Shown: in pieces, positions 52,160 to 64,000 of the stretch
How positions within the stretch are numbered: the stretch's first letter is position 1
Layout of the letters: each line of letters begins with the position of its first letter
Assembly (NCBI GenBank): GCA_951799425.1
Contig: OX637403.1
Location: 31,784,811 to 31,848,810, forward strand
Source: Ilex aquifolium
Taxonomy: Eukaryota > Streptophyta > Magnoliopsida > Aquifoliales > Aquifoliaceae
Length of the DNA stretch: 64,000 nt
Direction of reading: 5' to 3'
The notes under the pieces: model-generated
What the model was told of the DNA's origin: nothing
The model's database searches: none
What the model saw: only the letters and a program-made list of their open reading frames with translations
Position numbers and translations under genes: made by a program

Positions 52160-53272
52160 TTTGAAAGCTCTGATCGCAGATATTATATTTAAAAGTCTTA
52201 CTCGGCTATTCATTCAGCATTTTATATGCAGAGGAGGAAAGGCGTGTTATATTCCATTTTTCGTCGAACTAATATTATTGGAATCTAATTTGTTAATTTA
52301 ATTCACTATAATTTTTGAATTCATTGTTATCCCATCAAATATTGGAACTTGGTATTTATCCAAAAATTTCAATAAAACTATATCATTAAATCATATTTTT
52401 ATGTCTAAATAACATTATTCTTTTTCATCGGATCAATTTCAAAGAGCCGATCTTGATACACTCCAACTCAGACCTATATTGATGTGATGATGACGTTGAA
52501 TGAATCCAACTAAACTAGATTACATGTGCCTCAATACATGCATAATTTGCAATATAATCAAACACAAATACCACTGGAATTTTCTAGAAGGGGTGTGCTT
52601 CCTACGATGAGACTATCACACAACCATTTCAGCAGTGATACCAAACCAATTGCGAGCTTGCTTTTTACCTTCTTCGTCTCTTGCTTGCTGCACCTACGAT
52701 TACATCCTTGAATGAAAACATTGAGAGAGAGAGAATTTTTGTATTGCCTCTTTCAATGATATATACAAGGCAAAGAGTTCCTACTTCCCAGGCGTGCTTC
52801 CCCACCCATCCTACAATTAACACTACAACATCAGAACCCTATTCACCTACCCTGAGATGAAACCTAACAATTCCTCATCCTACTTGTAAAACTATGTACA
52901 AACCAACTAGTTTTGGAGTAATCCAATGACAAATAAATGAACAAACAAGAAGTAAGCAGAGACAAACTTCTGCATTCACCGTCACGTTGATCACTACAGC
53001 TTTTTCCCTGGCATATCCCAACAGGTGGGTGATAATTTCCTCGGGTTCTGCTGACTGCTACAAGAATTCTCAATGACTCTTGACTACATAAATGACTTCT
53101 TTACAATGTTGGAATTACAATGTTTTGTCTCTGCAATGGGGCCCTTGAATTCATCATGCTTCTCATCCGCGGACATCCTTGGCTTCTTCAATGGCAACAT
53201 AACATCAACCATTTTGACAAGGTTGTGGGGGTACCATTCTTAGAAATGTCAGAATGGTTGATACAATACAAC
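52160..53272. other. Intergenic region
   Basis: No gene or clear repeat recognised. Confidence 0.4.
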
Positions 53273-53644
53273 TGTAAGGGTGTAAATCCGCTCCGGATCG
53301 AACCCTCCACCGAAGGATTCCGGCTGACCTCGGGCCACGCTGAGTAGCCTTTACCTCTCTAGCCGACCAGGAGCTCGTCCCACATCGGAAGAGAGTCGTC
53401 TCCCCCTCCCCCTTATAAGCCTGGGCCCTGAAGGGGTTGGGTACCCACTAGCCATATGTAAGGGTGTAAATCCGCTCCGGATCGAACCCTCCACCGAAGG
53501 ATTCCGGCTGACCTCGGGCCACGCCGAGTAGCATTTACCTCTCTAGCCGACCAGGAGCTCGTCCCACATCGGAAGAGAGTCGTCTACCCCTCCCCCTTAT
53601 AAGCCTGGGCCCTGAAGGGTCCGGAGCGGATTTACACCCTTACA
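53273..53644. repeat. Tandem pair of 184/188-bp units with inverted outer ends
   Basis: Units 53273-53456 and 53457-53644 are nearly identical over about 160 bases. Each starts TGTAAGGGTGTAAATCCGCT. The pair ends with the reverse complement of that start (TCCGGAGCGGATTTACACCC at about 53620-53639), so the second unit has inverted termini while the first does not. Inside are CCCACATCGG and CTTATAAGCC, a TATA-like motif. It is probably a short mobile element with an internal duplication. Confidence 0.75.
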
Positions 53645-53759
53645 ACAACATAAAGGATATACCCTCATCGGGGTGTCATTGTAGTTTATCATTTTAAAAA
53701 TATCCTCAGTTATGCCCCCCTTGAGGTGGAAATCAAAAGAATATATGCATATATGTGAC

Positions 53760-54070
53760 ATAAATGTTTAAGTATGGTAGGAACTCATGCAAACTAGACC
53801 CTGAAAAAAATTTACCTTCAGGAACAAGGGAAGCTGACCATTTTGCAGTTGTTGATGAACCCCTTTCATAGAAAATAAAGCTAACAAAGATGGGGATTCG
53901 GCATTTGAAACTTACTGAAGCTCCGGACACTAAACCTCTTGAAGGAACCAGAGTGTGATCGTAAGTGAGAGATTCAAAGTCCAGGAAAACCAGGTTTGCC
54001 ATCGAGATAATTAAATGGTGCCTGCTTTGACCCATCTACCTTGGCATGCAATGCAGCACCTATAGCACAC
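53760..54070 (-). pseudogene. Exon-like relic of unknown gene
   Basis: Minus-strand fragments read IGAALHAKVDGSKQAPFNYL and, in another frame, ESLTYDHTLVPSRGLVSGAS. They look like real protein sequence split by a frame change, but I do not recognise the family. It could be an old gene fragment or chance. Confidence 0.3.
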
Positions 54071-54699
54071 GATTAATCGGCAGATCAAGACCATCAAAAG
54101 AAGTGATTATTGGGCGTCGGGGTTGATTTTGAACGACAGTGTCAAAAAATTAATTAAGACTCCATTCTAGAAAACTCACAATCCGAGCAAGATTGAAACG
54201 TGTATTATTCAACCCGTCATTTTTAAGCTAAAAATGACGTTTATGCCCTTTTTAAGTACTTTTATATTCTATCTCGTTGTTTGAGATATTTATTTAATAT
54301 TTTCGTAATTTGCTGGGGTTTCCTAATAATTTAGGACTGGTAGGATTTAGTATTTAAAAGATGTGTAAGACTGATTCAGCAGCTTTAATTTTGTTTGAAT
54401 AAACGTAAAAATATTTTTCTTTTCTTTCATTTGACTTGGTATTCTTCGTGAATCTACAAAATTTTTGACAACTTTAATATAAAATTATTGCAATAATCAA
54501 CATAATAAAATTTTTGTTATTTAATCTCGTTTCTTTACCCACACTACCTTGAATCATCTACTCGTAGATAATTTCGATGCATCATTAGTAGATTTGCAAT
54601 TCCCACCGGTAGTAGATTTGGAATGGGTTATGAGCTTGTTGCATGAATATGTCTCGGACATGTTTTATGTAGGTGAGGGGTTAAAAGAGGTTGACACAC

Positions 54700-55340
54700 G
54701 TGTCTATATCAAGGGTAATCAAAGGGGGTGAGTTGGACAAGTGGATAGGATATAAGGAACTCGAGCAGCCTGTTAACGAAGGGGCGAACCAGTTGGGGCA
54801 GAGGGTAGGTGAAAAATGCTCTCACCAACCAGAAAAATCATCTTGTCCAATGGACAAATAATATGGGTATTTATAGCACAGTGCTCGGGGCAGGTCAGGC
54901 AGCCCGCCGCGATCCTCTACCACTCGCGCTAACCCACAACTGCCTCGACTGCGACGATATCAGTAGCCGTTAACGGCAAGCCATGCATCCCAACATTAAC
55001 TACGCAGATGTGATGTTTTCCCAAACGCAACCTAGACGTGGCCCTGAGAAAGGTGCGACAGCCAAGATGAGAGCGGGCTCCCGAGGTCCATGACCGCGAC
55101 TGGTTACCATGGGCCCATGACCTTGAGAGGACCATGCCCGCGATGCCCCTAACGCGCTCCTACTTGGAGTCCTTCTTTCCCTTTCTAGACCCTTCCTCGA
55201 GACCTTTGTTGAGGTGCCCGATAGAGGAAACTCACATAATTTCGGTCCTTCAGCCACCAATTCACATGTTCCGTCATCCCATATGTTGATTCGGACCATA
55301 ACCCCAGTTACCTTAGGTGTCCTTCTGGATTCCAATCAAG
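54700..55340 (-). mobile_element. GC-rich block, possible LTR of a Ty3/gypsy-type element
   Basis: Much richer in GC than its surroundings, with no gene-like frame. On the minus strand it has GTGCTATAAATACCC, a strong TATA-like site at about 54865-54880, as in LTRs of large plant Ty3/gypsy elements. No partner LTR, primer-binding site or coding part was found. At most a fossil fragment; the limits are approximate. Confidence 0.35.
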
Positions 55341-56600
55341 TGCATCCCAATGAGTAGTGAGCCATACATTGGGAGGCCTGCTCGAGTAGACTAAATCTTC
55401 GAGACTCTACCCCAGGCCGAGGTTGACAATCGTGCTTGTCCACTCCCGTTACTCAGTTCTTCCTTGAGGAGGACCATACTTCCATGTCCCTAGGTGGGAA
55501 AATCTCCTCTTAGTCCAGTGGGCCAGTCGAGCAATGGTGTCCAATAGGTTTAGGATACCACTTTCGCAATGGGGGAGACGAGTTTCACCGAGGTTGTCTC
55601 ATACTTCTGCGATTCCACTTTTGTCCACCCTTGATGAAGGGTCCATTTTTCTACTTCCAATGCGATGGGGACGTATGTCATCCTGTTGCGATGTTGTGCC
55701 TGAAGGCATCGCGCCTAGAGGCGTCGCACCTTGGTCGCGCCTGAGGTGCCGCACATGGGTGTCGCGCATTGGGTATCACACATGACATTGTTATCTACAC
55801 CAATTTAGTTGATGCTGTTAGACGACATTTCCATATTAACTGATAATTGTTACCACTTGTCCTGTTATAATGGAGACATATGTCTTGAAGTTTTTGAGTA
55901 CTACATTTTATATCTGTGTGGAACACCAATATATCTCGGACATGTTTCACTGTATCCACAAGTATGCAATAAAAAATCCTAATTTTGGATACATAGCCGA
56001 CTTTGTAGTGGGGACATATCTCACACTTCCTACTTCTTCGGCTTTGTCAATGACTTAAGAGCGGTCATTACTTTTTTTGAACACCTGCTAACATGACTAT
56101 TTTATGCCATGGAAAATGTATGATTGTCAAAACTAAATACGCTGAAATTCTAATTCAAACTTGCTTGAAAAACATTTTAATGGTTATTTTTCATATTTTG
56201 ACAAACTTCAAGAGGTTCAAGTGTATTTTCCTATAGAAAAAAGAGAAAAAAAAAAGCTGCTGCCACGTAACCATTTTTGCTGACAACGAATCCGGTTTTA
56301 TACCATTTTTAGTTTTTTACCATCGCCGCTCTCCTCAATATTGCCTTAACATCAAACGAATTTACGGGAATACCACACAGGTATTCCCGTAAATATAGCA
56401 ACCATCGGTCCTTTTTGTCCAAAACTAGGACTCAAGAACAACTCTTTCCTTTGTCGGTTAAAGCTCTCAGATTTTCATCTCTGGAAAGTGGAAAGATGAA
56501 GTGAATGAAGAAATAAGAAACTGGAAAAAACACTCGCCGGAAAAAAGGCAACCGAGCAACACACAAAGAGAGAGAGAGGAGCAAGTGAGAACCTGAGTAA
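55341..56600. other. Intergenic region and PIAL promoter
   Basis: The part 55341-55800 continues the GC-rich block and includes short GCGCC/GTCGCGC repeats near 55700-55770. The last 200 bases form the PIAL leader. No separate gene. Confidence 0.4.
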
Positions 56601-59600
56601 ATGGCCGAGACGGTGGTGACTCCGGTGCCGGCGACCGTGATGGACATGAGTAATGGAGGCAACAATGCTTCAACGGTGTCGTATGTGAACTCCTTGGGCA
56701 TCTCTGCCGTCGCCGACAGATTGGCTATGCATGTTCGCGGTACGCCAATAAACGATGCCGTTGAGTTCTTCAATCTCTGCGTCTCTCTTGCCAGGTCTTT
56801 TTGCTGCAATCTTTTTTTTTTTATCTGCTTAAATGTGGCGCGTTTGGATTTTAAAACCAGTTTTTCTATAGGTTTCCGTTTACGCATGCTTCCGTATATC
56901 TCTATTTAATTTTTTATTAGTTGGTCTAATTTGATGGTGGACACCTTCTACTGGGTTTAGTTGAACTGCAAATTGTTGAGAATTTTTCTGGCAGTATAAA
57001 GATGTCATTGAAATTTGAATGTGGATTGGGACTTGGGGGAGCTTGTAACAGAATGCCCCTTCTTTTACATGAAAATGTAAATAGGGAAAGTAGAAAGAGA
57101 AACACGGCTCTTATTGAAGAAAATGGGAATGGATTGAAATAGATAAATTTAGGTGGTTAAATTTGATTAAAGGAGAAGTTACAACCTTACAGGTGATTAA
57201 ACGAAAGAAAACATGTGATATCAGTAATAGACTTGTAATTAACAACTAACAAGTAACAATAAAGGGAGAGGATACCAAATCCCACCCTGTCATTTTATTA
57301 ATAGCAGGGATGGATGTACTCTTCCTTTTGAGTACAACCCAAGAACTAACTTAAGTGGGATATCCACCCATTGCCAAATGGGATCCGTGGTTTCAAATTA
57401 TCATTTTCTAGATACTCTTGCTTTTACATTAGTGTTATTGATTTGTTGTGGCTCTTCTTGTGCATGGTTATGTCCACAAAAGGTAGTAATATGACTTTGG
57501 CCATTGCCCCTTAGGCCCGTTTCTTCTGTGTGTTACCCCATGTTATTGCTGCGTAACTGACTAGATAATTTTGACTAATACAGAGGAATAGACTATGCGG
57601 TTGCAAACCAGGAGATTCCAAACAGAGCTCAATATTTACCTATATTGTTAAAACAGGTGAAATCTATCATGATATGTTGTCTAATTTAGTATTTTTCCTA
57701 TTAGTTGTCTCAATTCTCACATTTCAGTAAAATGTTATAATGTGAACACCAAAGTTTACCATATTATTGAATGATAAAACGTTGCTCCATCTGGACTGTA
57801 TCCAAATTTGCATTTATAATGGTTACTTTGAGCATGACATCTTGGAATAGAAATTCTTTGGCGCTGATATAGGATAGAAAGTAATGCTTATGATTCATTA
57901 TAACCGCGCCGTCGTTGTTTCTTAATATTGTTGCTTATTGATTTTCATGCCCTCATTCTAAAGGCAACCTGCAACCAGTTCTTGACTAGTGACTGCACTA
58001 TTTTTTAAGTCTCACATTCATCTCATGGGGCATAGCACCTGTATTTGTCTCATAGAATTTCCCTTTTTAATGTATTGACATTCACAACGCTCTTGAGAAG
58101 CAATTCTCCTCTTCACTCATCATCTCTAATTCTAGAGCAATGTTCTTAATTGGCGCCATAGCAAGTATCCCACTTTTTGTTTACTGCTAGAAGAACCATT
58201 GTGGTTTGTATTTTCAGTTTCATTGTATTTAGCTCTGTTATAACTGGAAAATCCATTCTCGCCCTTGATTCCTGGATGACATCATCCTTTATACTTTGTA
58301 TATATGTTTTGTCTACCTTCATCTTAAATTTCATATTTAGTTGTTTGGATACTTTTTGAAATACTAATTGTGAGATATTAGTTTATACGCTCCATCTGTA
58401 TGTTCTTACTAGAAATTGCCCGAATTCTTGTTCTTACTTAAAAAAAAAAAATGTCAACTGGAGAATGAATTGAATTAAATTTGTATCTTGATTATTGAAT
58501 TGAATAATGGAACATAAAATCTAATCTTCTATTTTTTTTTTTTTAAAAAAAAAAAAACCTCATTTAAGAGAAGAAAAACTTTATTCATAAGCAAAAAATT
58601 AATACGGGGATCTAGAGCCTTACCCTGATATTTAACCTTGTTACAAAGGTAACAACATTCAATTTGAAAAGTGGCGTCTGCCACTAAGCTAATCAGCACA
58701 TAGCAGCTAGTTGGTCCCTTCCTGATGCTCCTCCTAAAATCTTTCCAAAATTTGTTGAGGCTTGTCATCCTTAAGAGGTTGAAATTGATAATTTGAGTGA
58801 TTAGTTTGAATCTAGAATCTGTCATCCCACACGTTATCATAATCCCACTCAATATGCATTCAATCCAAAAGCAAACAAGACAACATCCTGTGAATTCTGC
58901 AGGTTTCGAAACCAGGGTTGGACCTTTCGTGATAGTCTCTTCTAGAAAGGATTTTCGGGAGGAATTTTTGGAATGGATTTTTGAGCGGAAATTAATCTGA
59001 GATGTTATGCTTTATGGGGGTATCCATTCAAAAATCGCGTTTTATTATATACCTGTTTATTAAGGTGATCATCCGAAGGTGTCCGTCATTCTTATTTTCC
59101 TCTTGGTATGCTTTAATAGGTTTGCCAACATAAAAATGATCCCCTCCTGCTAACAGCTATTATGGTGCTGATGATTTCTGTAAAGGTATTATCCATTACA
59201 AGCATCTTCTATTGCGATTGGATCACCTCGTATCTCTAGTTCGTTAAAGTATTGAACTGCTACTCATCATCGTGTATATGCATCTGATGGTTTTAGCTTA
59301 AAAAGAGCTGGACATATAATAAAGCTGTATGGTGGTCATCACTGTTCATTTGTTACAGTCAGATCATTGTGGTTCTGTTTCGAATACTAAGAGAGAGACC
59401 TTTAATGGTGCAGTGATGTCGGTTGAAGAAATAATGTAATTTGGTCTTAGATAATGTTGTTCTGTTTTGGAGAGACCAGCTTAGGGGCTTGTGTGATGCA
59501 TCTTGGTTGTTTATCTGGCTAGACAGGAGTTATTTGTGTTGAAATTGCATTTGCTATCTAAGGGAACCATTTTTCAGTTAACTTTCGTCTGTCTTTCTTA

Positions 59601-61961
59601 CACGAGTATAACTGGCTTGTGATTATGTGTCAGTAGTTTCCATTGCTATTTTATCCTTTTTGCTGTTGCTGTGGTTTAATATGATTTCCCCCCCTTGGCT
59701 GTTGCATAAATGCTCTATGAATCTCTCTTTTGCTCTAGATGTCTCCATAAATGCATTATGATATCTACATATTTTTTTGTTTGTTTTTCCTCTTTATATT
59801 TACCTTTTTCCCACTGAGCTGGCATTTTGTTTGGTAGAATGCTTGTCAGAATGGATGGTTTTCTGATAAGGATTCGAAAGAACTGCTTACTCTTGTAAAT
59901 GAGGTTTGTAACGAGTTCCTGAATTTACCTATGATTGATATGCAATTTATTTCTAGTTTATAGCTCCCTATTGTGCTGATTTCGTAAATGCTCTCTTTCT
60001 GTGTATTTAGATGGGGAGCAGATTCTGTAGTAGAAGTGATATTAACACTGAAGCAAGCAATTCTCTTTCTGTTATATCAACTATTATGTCAAGGTGGAAC
60101 TTATATTACTTTTCTTCAAGTTACGACTATTATGAGATGGTCATATATTGATTCTGTTAACTTTGAAATTTTCAAGCAAATTTCTGTCTATCATGTTGGA
60201 GTTGCAGCTGAGATGGGAGAAGTGAGATGCTTATTACTTTTGGAAATCATGTATAGACCCCCAAGCATGAGACATGAAGCTTAGAAGTCTGAACCCGTTA
60301 TATGTGATATCTTATTTCTATTGTTATATTTCAGGCTTTTCTCGTTGGTATCCATCACTTGACTATAGAGGTTTTATAGTGCCGACAATTGTTTGGCATC
60401 ACAATGGAGTGATGGTGGTGGTGCCTAAACTGTTATTTGAAGAAGCAGATCTAGTGTTCGTTAAGAAGGAAGTGCGGTGGTGTGTTATCGCAAGTTTGCT
60501 TTAAGTACCACCCAAAGTCTAGAATATAACATGTCCTAATTAGGGCTTTTAATCATTCACTATGGAATGAATTCAAAGTTGTACTTCCTCAAGAAAGAAT
60601 ACACGCTTGATGGAAGTACTATGTTTTCCAAAAGAATCCCTGGCGGGCTTGGTCTTATTAATCGGAAGTACTGTGCCTATATCTTCTTTGAAGTTTGAAC
60701 CACACTTGAGCTTAGCCAGTCGGAAATGCTGCACATGCACCAACAATTACTAGCTCCTTTGATTGACCTTTAGCAAAGTCTGTCCTTGGGTAATTTGCAT
60801 GCTGCATGCCCCTTCATGTTTTCTAGTTGACCATATGGATGATTGGCCTGGTGACTGAGAAGCCTTGAAATATGTCTCCACCTCCTTTTTCTTTTGAATA
60901 ATAGGGTGTGGCTCATATGACCACATACACCTTTATTGTCTGAAAATAACACCGTAGATGCAATTTGTTGCTGGTGTCAATTGAAAGAGTGTTGAAAAGA
61001 GACCCTAGCTTATAGTATAAGTGTTACAAAAAATTTACCACACCTGTTTAGCAGCCTTTTCCTTTATCTGTGTATTACAAAACGTCACCTTCAACTTCTT
61101 TCATTTTTTTTTTGTTTTCAGAGTTTTAGGGCTTGTGGACAAAATAATCTTTGTCTTCCGCTTTCAAGGTCAATCAGACTATGGTTAAGTGTCCATAATT
61201 ATTTCTTGTCTTAAATGAAGATGCTGATAATGTTCTTAACCCACTTTAGTCCCAATTCCCCACTTCTGTAAATCTTTCTGAGTTCCTTGCAGGGCACAAC
61301 AAATTTGTCACAGTTGTGGTTGTTATCATTGTATTCTTCTTTGTTAGTGTTTCTTAATTTTTCTTCTGTTTGTGTCCTTTAAGCCAATTGCAGATTATAT
61401 AATGCTAGCTAGTATCTGTTACTATTTTGCATATTTTGCCTTGGTGACTTGTGCTGTCTCATGTTTGTTTTTCCAATTCTGTTTTGTGAATTAATCGGGG
61501 TGGACTTTTGCAAAGACTTGCAATTTAATTTCTTCAAATTGACCAAGATTGAAAGGAAGGTTTTTACCCAAACAATGTGTCACAGATCATTAAGTTCCCA
61601 ATTTGGGTCATAGTTCCCGAGTTTTTCTGTGGTATGATATGGTTAAGTACATTTTGATGTGGCAGATCGTAGAATCATTTATCAACAGCAGCAACTTTAG
61701 TAATGAATTGTAAATGTAAAGTTGTATTTCCCCTGTGTGTGTATGCAGATTCTATCCCCTACTGAAAATGGGTCAGATACTTGTTTTTCTTGAAGTCAAG
61801 GTATGCATTTCCCTTTTTTTTTCTCTTGTATACATTCTCATCTCTTTTGAAGCACTGAAGTCATTGATATGTCTTATCCCGTAGTGTAGCCTGGATATGG
61901 CACATTTGCTTTTGGCTTCCATATTTCAAAGTATGCAAAACCTTCTCCAGAAGATAAAATA
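56601..61961 (+). CDS. PIAL2: PIAL-type E4 SUMO-protein ligase, 5' part (seven exons seen)
   Basis: Nuclear SUMO ligase of the PIAS-like PIAL1/PIAL2 family, which extends SUMO chains and acts in transcriptional silencing. Visible exons: 56601-56794, 57584-57656, 59120-59185, 59838-59903, 60011-60093, 61749-61800, 61890-61961, all GT-AG and in phase, about 202 codons. Conserved parts: VNSLGISAVADRLAMHVRG, LCVSLARGIDYAVANQEIP, AIMVLMISVKNACQNGWFSD, RFYPLLKMGQILVFLEVKPG and FHISKYAKPSPEDKI. The SP-RING and SUMO-interacting motifs lie beyond the window. Exon 7 ends in GTAAGC and no later exon appears before 64000, so intron 7 exceeds 2 kb and contains repeats. PIAL1 against PIAL2 cannot be decided from this part. 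Confidence 0.9.
58536..58880 (-). mobile_element. Possible retroposed 3' end in PIAL intron 2
   Basis: On the minus strand, sequence with ATGAATAAAGTTTTTC, a poly(A) signal, runs into T and A homopolymers near 58530-58550. This resembles the 3' end of a LINE or a processed transcript. No coding motif was recognised. Confidence 0.3.
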
Positions 61962-62170
61962 GTAAGCATCTCTTAAACCAATGCTCACAAAGTCCGTAGA
62001 AGTTTACACAAGATTGTAATGAGTTGAGCAAGATATCCCTTATATTTTGATTCATGACAGCTGGCCCATTTGCTGTTGAAGTGCATGTGACTCTTGTTGA
62101 TATTAATTCAGGAATAAGGCTAGTGGTGGTCCTGTGTATATGGGTTGTTGAGCACTGACTCACTTAGCCA

Positions 62171-62192
62171 GGGGGGGGGGGGGGGGGGGGGG
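62171..62192. repeat. Homopolymer of 22 G in PIAL intron 7
   Basis: 22 uninterrupted G. Confidence 0.9.
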
Positions 62193-62389
62193 TTGCCAAT
62201 AATTCCGGCTTAACTCCCCTGTTTATTACAAGTGATAAAATGTCCACCAGAAGGGAAAGCGGGAGGATGAAATTAGTGGTTGGTTTCAAGAGGAGTGGAT
62301 GTAGTGGTAGGTTTTTGCACACATATGCATTGGCAAACACCCAACCCCCCTCCCAAACACAAATTCGACTTTGCACATCACTAGTCAAG

Positions 62390-63230
62390 TAAGTTGGAAA
62401 TAAAGTAATAATTAAAGTAGAGAGAGACGAGATTTATAGTGGTTCGGTCAGTTTGACCTACGTCCACTTTGGAATGGCAGAGGGTTGCCGGTATTTTATT
62501 GATTCCGATGAACGGAGAGTTACAGATTGGAGAGGAAGAGGAGTTTTATGCTCTATTGAGTGTGATATGCCTTCTTCCTTCTGTGTTCTGATCTCATCCT
62601 CCCCCAAGTGTGGGAGAGGCTTACATTTTATAGTCGTTCCCCAACAGAATGGGGCTATTTAGTGGCAACTACCCAACTATTCTGGTGGGGACTTGCGGCT
62701 TCTCCTTAACGGATGAGACCGTTGAGGTGCTCTCCATGAGACTCGGTCAAAGGGTTGACTTTTTCCAATGCGGCTTGGATGAGGCTCTTGGATGATCGTG
62801 GCGAGGAGGAGGCTCCTGGATATCCTTACTCCAATGTGGCGAGGAGGAGGCCTTTGGACGACCCTTACTCCAAGGTGGTAGAGGAGGAGGGCTGGGCGCC
62901 TGAGGAGGAGGGTTAGGCGCCTGATGAGGAGACCTAGGCTCCCGAGGAGGAGAGCTGGGCGCCTGAGATGGTCTAGGCGCCCAGTTTGGGCGCCAGGGGG
63001 TCCTTGGATGACCTTGTGTGCTCCTTACTAATGTAGCTCCTTGAGCTTGATGATCTTGACCGGGTTGACCACATCGGGCTTGGCTAACTGGACCTCTTGA
63101 AGTTAGGTCCTTGAGAGAGAAGTTCTTTCTGGAAAGGGAAAGATTTGTGGTTGGGGAATTTGCCACATGGGCAATTAATTTTGCCAAGTTGCCTGTGCAC
63201 GTGTCAAGTATATGCTATACCAGCAAAAGA
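62390..63230 (-). other. GC-rich repeat-derived block in PIAL intron 7
   Basis: Contains a TTTATAGTGGTTCGGTCAGT segment and degenerate repeats of GGCGCCTGAGGAGGA type at 62860-63000. Its minus-strand frame is Pro/Ser-rich and low in complexity. Probably part of an unidentified mobile element. Confidence 0.4.
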
Positions 63231-63459
63231 TGTTAACAATTTGTGTATATGGTTGTGCCTTCTTGGTGCTATATATGGTATATATCAAAAAGGGTGGGGG
63301 TGGTAATTATCTGGTTTTGTAGATAATATCATCTTGGCATGTAGTTCATGTCTAGAACCTCTGTTCCTTTGTTTATATCAAATATTTACCCTCAAAAAAT
63401 TTTCAATTGTGGCGATTGTTTCACTTGTCCTCCTATAGAGGTTTATATGTAGTTGAATT

Positions 63460-64000
63460 TGTTAAGAGTATTAGGGTATTATGTGTAAATATCAGAAGAT
63501 GTATTTGGCTTTTTTATTATTGTAAGTTAACTATAAATACAAGTGATGTATGAGAGGTAGATTAAGTTTTGACCCCTCTCTTTGTCTCTAATATTGTGTT
63601 AATTCTCTCAACTTAACATGGTATCAGAGCAAAAATAATTCAAATATTAACTCTTCTGGTTCGCGGTTGTGTGACTATTGTCGCTGTGACTGCTGCCGGA
63701 GTTCGCGGTTGTGTTGTACTGTTCATCGTGGTCTTGTCTGGTGGTGGTGGTAGTCGACTGGCGTGGTCGACGCTGGTGGTAGTCGACTGGTGTGGTCAAC
63801 GTTGATGGCTTCGAGTTTTGCTTCGTGGTGGTCTTTGGTATCTGGTTTTGGTGGTGGCTTCTGGTTCTGCTTCGGTGGTGTAGTCGACTGGTTGTTCTTG
63901 GCGCCGTCGACTGGTGTTAAGTTGGTGTGGCTGTTGTTTGTTGGTTGTTCATCGCCGTCGACGTTGAAGGAGCATTAGGGTTTGTTGGTGAAGAAGACGA
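63460..64000 (+). mobile_element. 5' end of a Ty1/copia-type LTR element, cut by window edge
   Basis: A 159-bp LTR (63460-63618) begins TGTTAAGAG and ends CTTAACA, inverted short ends, with a CTATAAATAC TATA-like box at 63531-63540. The primer-binding site TGGTATCAGAGC follows directly (63619-63630). The remainder is internal sequence, GT-rich with GTCGACTGG repeats; no protein domain can be named. Sense orientation within PIAL intron 7. Whether the whole element is intact cannot be seen. Confidence 0.75.

Noticed and set aside
55000-55335. 111-codon minus-strand frame in the GC-rich block
   Set aside because: No recognisable domain, and the block looks like LTR or other repeat DNA.
62747-63187. 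146-codon Pro/Ser-rich minus-strand frame
   Set aside because: Low-complexity translation of degenerate GGCGCCTGAGGAGGA-type repeats inside PIAL intron 7, with no domain.

Overview
This is nuclear DNA of a flowering plant, most likely a woody or otherwise repeat-rich core eudicot. The signs are AT-rich intergenic DNA, small GT-AG exons, plant-only gene families (PLS-class PPR, R2R3-MYB, ROH1/DUF793, isoprenylated HMA protein, PIAL) and dense MITEs, hAT-like elements, L1-like 3' ends and LTR elements. Exons were joined by eye from splice sites and conserved protein sequence. In every multi-exon gene the exon lengths sum to an uninterrupted frame.

Layout from left to right: a group B MAP kinase like MPK4 (minus, 114-4542, six exons); a PLS-class PPR gene (plus, 6006-8141) with one in-frame stop; ribosomal protein eS10 (minus, 8770-11012, three exons) with telo-box and site II motifs upstream; an R2R3-MYB close to MYB103 (minus, 14133-16126, three exons); about 9 kb with MITEs, simple repeats and a possible solo LTR but no gene that I can support; an intronless ROH1-like gene (plus, 25656-26861); an organellar monodehydroascorbate reductase (plus, 29929-38010, sixteen exons) with a young LTR element in intron 10; a heavy-metal-associated isoprenylated protein (plus, 40416-41617); a cluster of LEA_2 (NDR1/HIN1-like) genes on the minus strand at 43799-44473 and 49387-49974 with a C-terminal relic between them; a tRNA-Ala(AGC) at 52086-52158; and the 5' part of a PIAL-type SUMO ligase gene (plus, from 56601) that runs off the right edge, its last visible intron invaded by a second LTR element.

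The genes do not form a pathway. The order MYB103 - ROH1 - MDAR - HMA protein - LEA_2 resembles, from memory, the Arabidopsis chromosome 1 block around At1g63910-At1g64065, so this looks like a conserved microsyntenic block enlarged by transposons.

I found no clear sign of a novel biological system. The most useful leads are the single stop in the PPR gene, the LTR element with apparently identical LTRs in the MDAR intron, several non-autonomous DNA elements with readable target-site duplications, and the microsynteny.
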